The notes beneath the pieces are model-generated. The model saw only the letters and a list, made by a program, of their open reading frames with translations, made no database searches and had not been told where the DNA came from. Of a DNA stretch of 11,669 bases, positions 6,533-11,669 are shown one piece after another. This DNA comes from an uncultured Clostridia bacterium (lineage in GTDB: Bacteria > Bacillota > Clostridia > Oscillospirales > Oscillospiraceae): positions 1 to 11,669 of the forward strand of contig CAMEIK010000019.1 of NCBI GenBank assembly GCA_945918315.1, read 5' to 3'. Position numbers and translations under genes: made by a program. The first letter of the stretch is position 1. Every line of letters begins with the position of its first letter.

Positions 6533-7893
6533 TACTGAAAACCACCCTTTTGGGGAAAACCTACACATTCCGGGACTTAAAGCAGGTCCTTGCCAAGGCC
6601 AACGAGGAAAAGTCCGGGGACAAGCTGGCGGGACTGGCGGCGGAAAATGCCCAGGAGCGGATTGCCGCCAAGGTGGTGCTCTCCGCCGTGACCCTCCGCC
6701 AGCTGCGGGAGAATCCCGTTGTGCCCTATGAGGAGGACGAGGTTACAAGAATCATTCAGGACGATGTCAACGAAGCGGAATATGAGAAAATCAAGGGCTG
6801 GACGGTGTCCGACCTGCGGGAGTGGATTCTCGCGGAAACCACCACCGGGGCAGACATCCGGCGCCTCAGCCGGGGGCTGACCTCGGAAATGGTGGCGGCG
6901 GTGTGCAAGCTCATGGGGAACCTGGACCTCATTTACGCCGCCAGCAAGATCACCGTCACCGCCCACTGCAATACCACCATCGGTCTGCCGGGGACCCTGA
7001 GCTGCCGCCTGCAGCCCAACCACACCACCGACGACCCCGACGGCATTACGGCATCCACATTGGAGGGTCTCAGTTTCGGCGCGGGAGACGCGGTAATCGG
7101 CCTGAACCCGGTGACCGATTCTCCCGAGCAGGTGGGCAGAATTCTGCGCCGGTTCCAGGAAATCCGGGAGCACTGGGCCATTCCCACCCAGATCTGTGTC
7201 TTGGCCCACGTCACCGCCCAGATGAAAGCGGTGCGGGCGGGAGCCCCCTGCGACCTGATTTTCCAGTCCATTGCCGGAAGCGAAAAGGGCAACGCGGCCT
7301 TCGGCTTCTCCGCGGCCACATTGGAGGAGGCCCGGCAGCTGCTGCTGCGCCAGGGTACGGCGGAGGGCCCCAATGTCATGTATTTCGAGACGGGCCAGGG
7401 GTCGGAGCTGTCCTCCGATGCCCACTTCGGCGCGGACCAGGTGACCATGGAGGCCCGGTGCTACGGCTTTGCCAGGCGGTTCCAGCCCTTCCTTGTGAAT
7501 ACCGTGGTGGGCTTTATCGGGCCGGAGTATCTGTACGATGCCCGACAGGTCACCCGGGCGGGGCTGGAGGATCACTTTATGGGCAAGCTCACCGGAGTTT
7601 CCATGGGCTGCGACTGCTGTTACACCAACCACATGAAAGCGGACCAGAACGATATTGAGAACCTGGCAAGCCTTCTGACCCTGGCAGGCTGCAACTATTT
7701 CATGGGCATTCCCCATGGAGACGATATTATGCTGAACTATCAGACCACCGGCTTCCGGGAGACGGCGGCCCTGCGGGAGATCACGGGAAAAACCGCCATC
7801 CCCGAGTTTCAACGCTGGCTGGAAAAAATGGGCTTTGTGGAAAACGGGCATCTGACAAAAAAGGCCGGAGACGGCTCCAGTCTGCTGTTTTGA
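6529..7893 (+). CDS. eutB: Ethanolamine ammonia-lyase large subunit EutB
   Basis: EutB is the catalytic large subunit of the adenosylcobalamin-dependent ethanolamine ammonia-lyase, a TIM-barrel protein that assembles with EutC. The 454-residue product has almost exactly the length of the E. coli subunit and aligns without gaps over most of it, so active-site residues keep the same numbers: R160 and Q162 in SCRLQPN, N193 in GLNPVTD, E287 in YFETGQGS and D362 in MGCDCCYTNH. Other signature blocks are GPEYLYDARQ, GLEDHFMGKL and GDDIMLNYQTT. The start ATG overlaps the eutT stop (ATGA) and has an AGGAAG ribosome site. It is separated from eutC by eutL, the repeat element, eutM and eutT, an unusual arrangement for two subunits of one enzyme. 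Confidence 0.98.
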   Translation: MILKTTLLGKTYTFRDLKQVLAKANEEKSGDKLAGLAAENAQERIAAKVVLSAVTLRQLRENPVVPYEEDEVTRIIQDDVNEAEYEKIKGWTVSDLREWILAETTTGADIRRLSRGLTSEMVAAVCKLMGNLDLIYAASKITVTAHCNTTIGLPGTLSCRLQPNHTTDDPDGITASTLEGLSFGAGDAVIGLNPVTDSPEQVGRILRRFQEIREHWAIPTQICVLAHVTAQMKAVRAGAPCDLIFQSIAGSEKGNAAFGFSAATLEEARQLLLRQGTAEGPNVMYFETGQGSELSSDAHFGADQVTMEARCYGFARRFQPFLVNTVVGFIGPEYLYDARQVTRAGLEDHFMGKLTGVSMGCDCCYTNHMKADQNDIENLASLLTLAGCNYFMGIPHGDDIMLNYQTTGFRETAALREITGKTAIPEFQRWLEKMGFVENGHLTKKAGDGSSLLF

Positions 7894-7904
7894 GGTGAGT
7901 AGCA

Positions 7905-9338
7905 ATGGAAATGGATAAGGATTTGCTGGCCCGGCAGGAGGCCCGGTCTCTGGCAAAAAAAGCGGAGCGGGCCCAGAACGTGCTCGCCCGAATGCCTCAG
8001 GAAAAGCTGGACACCATTGTCAAGGCTGTGGCGGAAGCCTTCGCGGCGGAGGCAAAGGACCTGGCGGAGCTGGCGGTAAAGGAAACGGGCTTCGGAAACG
8101 TCTGCGACAAGGAAACCAAGAACCTGTTCGCGTCCAAGGATGTGTGGGCGGCGATCAAGGATATGAAAACCGTGGGGGTACTAAAGGAAAAACCGGGGCT
8201 TTGGGAGGTCGGTGTCCCTGTGGGGGTCATTGCCGCCATTGTACCCAGCACCAACCCGACCTCCACGGTGTGCTACAAGGCTATGATCGCCCTGAAATCC
8301 GGCAATGCCGTGATCTTTTCCCCCCATCCCAAGGCGTTTAACTGCACGTTCCAGGCTGCCCGGATCGTTGCCAGGGCGGCGGAGGCGGCAGGGGCGCCGG
8401 AGGGCAGCGTTGCCTGTCTCGGCATCCCCTCCATGGACGGGTGCCGGGAGCTGATGGGAGCGCCGGAGGTCCGCCTGATTCTGGCTACCGGAGGCCCCGC
8501 CATGGTGAAAGCGGCCTATTCCTCGGGCAAGCCTGCCATCGGCGTGGGAGCGGGTAACGGACCGGCCTACATTCACCATTCGGCGGATGTACCGGCGGCA
8601 CTGGCTGCCATTGCCCGGTCCAAATCCTTTGACTATGGTACGGTATGCGCCTCGGAGCAGAGCATCATTGTGGAAAAGGAACTGGAGGACCGAGTCCGCC
8701 AGGAGGGAGAAAAGCAGGGCTTCTACTTTATGAACACCCGGGAAGCCGGGATGCTGGCCGGGCTTCTGTTCCGTCCCAACGGAACATTGAACCCGGAAAT
8801 CGTGGGAAGACGCGCCCCGGAGCTGGCAAAGAAAGCGGGCTTTTCCGCCCCTGACGGGACGAAGGTCCTGGTTGCCCGGGAGCAGGAGGCGGGGCCCACC
8901 CGTCCCTACTCCATGGAAAAGCTCTGCCCGGTGCTGGCCTTTTTTGTCATGGACAGTGAGGAAGCGGTGCTGGAGAAGGCGGTGGAGGTTCTGAGCCACG
9001 AGGGAAGCGGTCATACCTTCGCCATCCATTGTACGGACGAGGCGGTGATCCGCCGGTTTGCCCTCAGAATCCCGGTGTCCCGGTTCCTGGTGAACACCCC
9101 GGCGGCCCTGGGAGGCATCGGGGCCACCACCGCCCTGTTTCCCGCGCTGACACTGGGCTGCGGTGCCGTGGGGGGAAGCTCATCGTCCAATAATATCTCC
9201 CCTCTGGACCTTATCAACATCCGCCGGGTGGCTTGGGACACCGGGAAAAAACCGGAAAGAGAAACACCGGCGGGGGTGAATACCGCGCTGGTGGAAATGC
9301 TGACCCAGAAGATTCTGGAGCAGCTGGATGCGCGATAA
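7905..9338 (+). CDS. eutE: CoA-acylating acetaldehyde dehydrogenase EutE
   Basis: EutE oxidises acetaldehyde with NAD+ and CoA to acetyl-CoA inside the microcompartment. The 477-residue protein has the ALDH fold with IVPSTNPTST (112-121), ATGGPAMVKAAY (194-205), the catalytic cysteine C248 in DYGTVCASEQ, and the C-terminal GCGAVGGSSSSNNISP block. After the enzyme core there is a Pro/Glu/Gly linker and a terminal amphipathic helix, TALVEMLTQKILEQL (about 460-474), which looks like a C-terminal encapsulation peptide. The first residues read straight into the ALDH N-terminal helix, so no N-terminal tail is evident. The start is ATG at 7905 with GAGGTGA seven bases upstream; ATG at 7911 is a poorer alternative. 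It lies 11 bp after eutB. Confidence 0.95.
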   Translation: MEMDKDLLARQEARSLAKKAERAQNVLARMPQEKLDTIVKAVAEAFAAEAKDLAELAVKETGFGNVCDKETKNLFASKDVWAAIKDMKTVGVLKEKPGLWEVGVPVGVIAAIVPSTNPTSTVCYKAMIALKSGNAVIFSPHPKAFNCTFQAARIVARAAEAAGAPEGSVACLGIPSMDGCRELMGAPEVRLILATGGPAMVKAAYSSGKPAIGVGAGNGPAYIHHSADVPAALAAIARSKSFDYGTVCASEQSIIVEKELEDRVRQEGEKQGFYFMNTREAGMLAGLLFRPNGTLNPEIVGRRAPELAKKAGFSAPDGTKVLVAREQEAGPTRPYSMEKLCPVLAFFVMDSEEAVLEKAVEVLSHEGSGHTFAIHCTDEAVIRRFALRIPVSRFLVNTPAALGGIGATTALFPALTLGCGAVGGSSSSNNISPLDLINIRRVAWDTGKKPERETPAGVNTALVEMLTQKILEQLDAR

Positions 9339-9352
9339 TCTGATGGATGACC

Positions 9353-9359
9353 GGGAGGG
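9353..9359 (+). promoter_or_regulatory. Ribosome binding site deciding the pduL start
   Basis: GGGAGGG is five bases before ATG at 9365. It lies within the coding sequence if the upstream in-frame ATG at 9347 is used, so 9365 is preferred. Confidence 0.6.
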
Positions 9360-9364
9360 CGAAT

Positions 9365-9967
9365 ATGGATCCGATTACGCAGATGACCGATGAAATCACC
9401 CGGCGGCTGTTTGTGGAGCTGGAAGCCTCCGGGCGGCATGTGCATGTAACCAAAGAGCAGGCGGAGGACCTGTTCGGCCACCGGCTGACCCCCAAGCGCC
9501 CCCTGTCCCAGCCGGGGCAGTATCTGGCAAAGGAGCGGGTCACGGTTCGGGGGCCCAAGGGGGAATTCCGGGAGGTAGCGGTGCTGGGACCGGAACGAAA
9601 GGAAGCCCAGGTGGAGGTGTCCCTGACGGATGCCAGAGTCTTGGGGCTGGATGTCCCCGTCCGGCTGTCGGGGGACACGGCGGGCACCCCGGGAGCGACA
9701 CTCATAGGCCCCGAGGGAACCATTCGGCTGAATTCCGGGGTGATTGCCGCCCGGCGGCATATCCACCTGACCCCGGAGGCGGCGGAGCGGTTCGGCGTCC
9801 GGGGAGGCCAGGAGGTCAGCCTGCGGACCTTTACGGCGCGGCCTTTGACCTTTCACCATGTGGCGGTGCGGGTGAGCGATGACTTTGCCCCCTATGCCCA
9901 TCTTGACTATGACGAGGCCAACGCCTGCGGCTTCCGCCCCGGGGACCTGGGGAGAATTCTGCCATGA
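9365..9967 (+). CDS. pduL: PduL-type phosphate acyltransferase (eut-associated)
   Basis: PduL-family enzymes swap phosphate for CoA; here the likely reaction is acetyl-CoA to acetyl-phosphate, recycling CoA and feeding acetate kinase. The 200-residue protein contains two PduL domains. The zinc-site histidines are visible as H25/H27 (GRHVHVT), H132/H134 (ARRHIHLT) and probably H179 (YAHLDYDEANACG). The central GTPGATLIGPEG (107-118) is also typical. Residues 4-20 (ITQMTDEITRRLFVELE) form an amphipathic helix like the N-terminal encapsulation tails of PduL. Enterobacteria use an unrelated Pta-like EutD for this step; Firmicute eut clusters use PduL, sometimes labelled eutD. The gene starts 26 bp after eutE and overlaps the next gene (ATGA). 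Confidence 0.93.
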   Translation: MDPITQMTDEITRRLFVELEASGRHVHVTKEQAEDLFGHRLTPKRPLSQPGQYLAKERVTVRGPKGEFREVAVLGPERKEAQVEVSLTDARVLGLDVPVRLSGDTAGTPGATLIGPEGTIRLNSGVIAARRHIHLTPEAAERFGVRGGQEVSLRTFTARPLTFHHVAVRVSDDFAPYAHLDYDEANACGFRPGDLGRILP

Positions 9968-10362
9968 CGAAAGCGCTGCTGATTGGGCAGGAGCCCCTTG
10001 CGGCCCTGGGCTTTATCTATGTCCGGGAGCCGCCCTATGACGCCGTGGTGATCGGGTCCCTGACCCTGGGGGAGCTGCTGCGGTTCCGGGAGGAACGGGT
10101 TCTGGCGGCGCTGGCGGAGGGAAAAACCGTGTATCTTTACACCCCCGGCCTGCCGGAAAGCCCCAGGAACCGGGCCCTTTCCGGGAGCCTGTCGGCAGCC
10201 CAGCGGGAGCTGAAAAACTGGGGCGTGCTGTTTACGGACGGAGGGCGAAAACGGCTCATTACCGCCCAGGAGGCAAAGGAGCTCCGGGCCAGGGGCCAAA
10301 GCCCCGGCCCGGGGGCGGTGCTGACGCCCCTGGCAAAGGAAATTTTGGAGGGAACGAAATGA
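9964..10362 (+). CDS. Small uncharacterised eut-operon protein between pduL and eutN
   Basis: This 132-residue protein is not one I can name with certainty. It begins MTKALLIGQEP, then has a hydrophobic beta-like strand (YDAVVIGSL), a charged helix (ELLRFREERVLAALAEGK), another strand (TVYLYTPGL), and later WGVLFTDG followed by a basic segment KRLITAQEAKELRARG. The alternating strand-helix pattern with short loops suggests a small alpha/beta, Rossmann-like or flavodoxin-like fold, without a clear catalytic motif. There is no signal peptide or membrane segment. From memory, Firmicute eut clusters such as that of Enterococcus carry a hypothetical ethanolamine-utilisation protein at this place, between pduL and eutN, and this is probably its relative. 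It overlaps both neighbours by four bases (ATGA), so it is tightly co-translated and clearly a real gene. Confidence 0.8.
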   Translation: MTKALLIGQEPLAALGFIYVREPPYDAVVIGSLTLGELLRFREERVLAALAEGKTVYLYTPGLPESPRNRALSGSLSAAQRELKNWGVLFTDGGRKRLITAQEAKELRARGQSPGPGAVLTPLAKEILEGTK

Positions 10363-10598
10363 AGATCGGAACGGTAACAGGCTCGGTATGGGCCACCCGG
10401 AAAGCCGCCTGCCTCCAGGGACAGACCTTCCTGGTGGTCCGGACAGGGGACGAGGAGCTGGTGGCGGCGGACCAGGTGGGAGCGGGCCCCGGGGACCGGG
10501 TGCTGCTGGCCACGGGCACCGTGGCATCCCGGTACTGTATGGATGCCCCGGTGGACGCGGCGGTGGTGGCCATCGTGGATGTGAAAGAACGGCAGTAA
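10359..10598 (+). CDS. eutN: Microcompartment vertex protein EutN (EutN/CcmL family)
   Basis: EutN/CcmL proteins form pentamers that cap the vertices of the microcompartment shell. The 79-residue product has the family beginning MKIGTVTGSVWATRK, the central VGAGPGDRVLLATGTVAS (40-57) and the C-terminal PVDAAVVAIVD (64-74). It is shorter than E. coli EutN (about 95 residues): the loop after the third strand is tight (RTGDEEL) and the tail after residue 75 is nearly absent, but all core strands are there. The start overlaps the preceding stop (ATGA). It completes the shell set visible here: EutL trimer, EutM hexamer and EutN pentamer. Confidence 0.92.
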   Translation: MKIGTVTGSVWATRKAACLQGQTFLVVRTGDEELVAADQVGAGPGDRVLLATGTVASRYCMDAPVDAAVVAIVDVKERQ

Positions 10599-10613
10599 GA
10601 AGGAGGAATGCCA

Positions 10614-11669
10614 ATGTCCGGCGATCAGATTTTAATTGCCGTCATGGCGGTCTTTGCGGTGTTGGGGGCGGCGGACCGGATTCTGGGGAACCATCTGGGC
10701 CTGGGGACGGAATTTGAAAACGGAATCCTTGCCATGGGCTCCCTGGCCCTTGCTATGGTGGGAATTGTGAGTTTGGCCCCGGTGCTGGCAAACTGGCTGC
10801 GGCCCGTTGTGGTGCCGCTGTACCGCTTCCTGGGGGCGGACCCTGCCATGTTTGCCGGAACCATTCTGGCCTGCGACATGGGCGGCGGCTCTCTGGCTCA
10901 GGAGATGACCGAAGATCCCCGGGCCGCTCTGCTGGGGGGCGTTATCACCGGCTCCATGCTGGGTGCCACTGTGGTCTTTACGATTCCCGTGGCAATGGGC
11001 ATCCTCCGGCCGGAGGACCGGCCCGCCATGGCAAAGGGAATCCTCTGCGGCGTGGTCACCATTCCGGTGGGAGTGTTGGTGGGAGGTCTTGCCGCCGGGT
11101 ACCCCGCTATGATGGTGCTGAGAAACCTGACCCCCATTCTGGTGATTGGGGCCCTGATTGCCCTGGGACTGTGGCGGGCGGAAGAAGCCATGATACGGGG
11201 CTTCGCGGTATTCGGCAAAATCGTGGTGGCGGTGATCACGGCGGGTCTTGCCGCCGCCATTGTGGAGGAACTGACGGGCTTTGTTCTGATTCCCGGCATG
11301 GCACCTATCTCGGAGGGCTTACAGACCGTGGGAGCCATTGCCATCGTCCTCGCCGGGGCCTTTCCCCTGGTGTACACGGTGACGAAGCTTCTTAAAAAGC
11401 CCCTCATGGCGGTGGGGAAGCTGCTGGGCATCAACGATGCTGCTGCAGCGGGGCTGGTAGCCTGCCTTGCCAACTCCATTGCCGCTTTTGAGATGGTAAA
11501 GGATATGAACAGCCGTGGGAAAGTGGTGTGCATTGCCTTTTCCGTTTCCGCGGCTTTTGTCTTCGGGGACCATCTGGGGTTTGCCGCAGGCTTTGCCCCG
11601 GAAATCCTGCCGGCCATGATCGCGGGAAAGCTGGCAGGGGGCGTTGCCGCCGTGGCGGCTGCCCTGCTT
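10614..11669 (+). CDS. eutH: Ethanolamine permease EutH (3' end outside window)
   Basis: EutH is the membrane transporter that admits ethanolamine. There are 352 codons with no stop before the window ends, so the gene is truncated by the window, not broken. Most of the length is hydrophobic, consistent with about ten membrane segments separated by short loops. Recognisable EutH features are the ADRILGNHLGLG segment near the start, ACDMGGGSLAQEM around residues 86-98, the INDAAAAGLVACLANS segment, and FVFGDHLGFAAGF near the end. The start chosen is ATG at 10614, seven bases after AAGGAGG (10600-10606); ATG at 10608 is in frame but too close to that site. It follows eutN by 15 bp. Given the family length, only a few tens of residues at most should be missing. 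Confidence 0.93.
   Translation, partial: MSGDQILIAVMAVFAVLGAADRILGNHLGLGTEFENGILAMGSLALAMVGIVSLAPVLANWLRPVVVPLYRFLGADPAMFAGTILACDMGGGSLAQEMTEDPRAALLGGVITGSMLGATVVFTIPVAMGILRPEDRPAMAKGILCGVVTIPVGVLVGGLAAGYPAMMVLRNLTPILVIGALIALGLWRAEEAMIRGFAVFGKIVVAVITAGLAAAIVEELTGFVLIPGMAPISEGLQTVGAIAIVLAGAFPLVYTVTKLLKKPLMAVGKLLGINDAAAAGLVACLANSIAAFEMVKDMNSRGKVVCIAFSVSAAFVFGDHLGFAAGFAPEILPAMIAGKLAGGVAAVAAALL

Noticed and set aside
6577..7956. Open frame of about 459 codons on the - strand opposite eutB
   Set aside because: The + strand is an unmistakable EutB with all active-site residues; the antisense product has no domain signature and no ribosome site, and arises from codon bias.

Overview
This GC-rich window carries most of a bacterial-microcompartment ethanolamine utilisation (eut) operon on the + strand. 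It lies next to the divergent Holliday-junction genes ruvC and ruvA on the - strand. Strong AGGAGG-type ribosome sites, an EutT without the enterobacterial Cys metal motif, a PduL-type phosphotransacylase and an AT-rich ATTGACA-heptad repeat element all point to a Gram-positive anaerobe of the class Clostridia. A gut Oscillospiraceae-like genome is my best guess; that placement is inference from gene content, not from a marker gene.

Layout. 1-603: ruvA (-). 617-1117: ruvC (-), with a likely extended -10 promoter just upstream. 1118-1250: divergent intergenic region. 1251-5255: eutG (iron alcohol dehydrogenase), eutA (ammonia-lyase reactivase), eutC (lyase small subunit) and eutL (trimeric shell protein), packed with overlaps or very short gaps. 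5256-5516: the only long gap in the operon, filled by a nested palindromic MITE-like element of about 190 bp. 5517-11669: eutM (hexameric shell protein), eutT (cobalamin adenosyltransferase), eutB (lyase large subunit), eutE (CoA-acylating acetaldehyde dehydrogenase), pduL-type phosphotransacylase, a small unrecognised conserved-looking protein, eutN (pentameric vertex protein) and eutH (ethanolamine permease, cut by the window end).

How it works together. EutH brings in ethanolamine. EutBC, with adenosylcobalamin made by EutT and kept active by EutA, splits it to acetaldehyde and ammonia inside a shell of EutL, EutM and EutN. EutE oxidises acetaldehyde to acetyl-CoA, PduL converts that to acetyl-phosphate (ATP and free CoA recycling), and EutG reduces some acetaldehyde to ethanol to regenerate NAD+. 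Amphipathic tails suited to cargo encapsulation are visible at the N-termini of EutC and PduL and at the C-terminus of EutE.

Unusual points are the separation and reversed order of eutC and eutB, the repeat element splitting the operon between eutL and eutM, and the absence within this window of eutS, eutK, eutP, eutQ and the eutVW regulators. The system itself is a known one; I do not see a wholly new system here.
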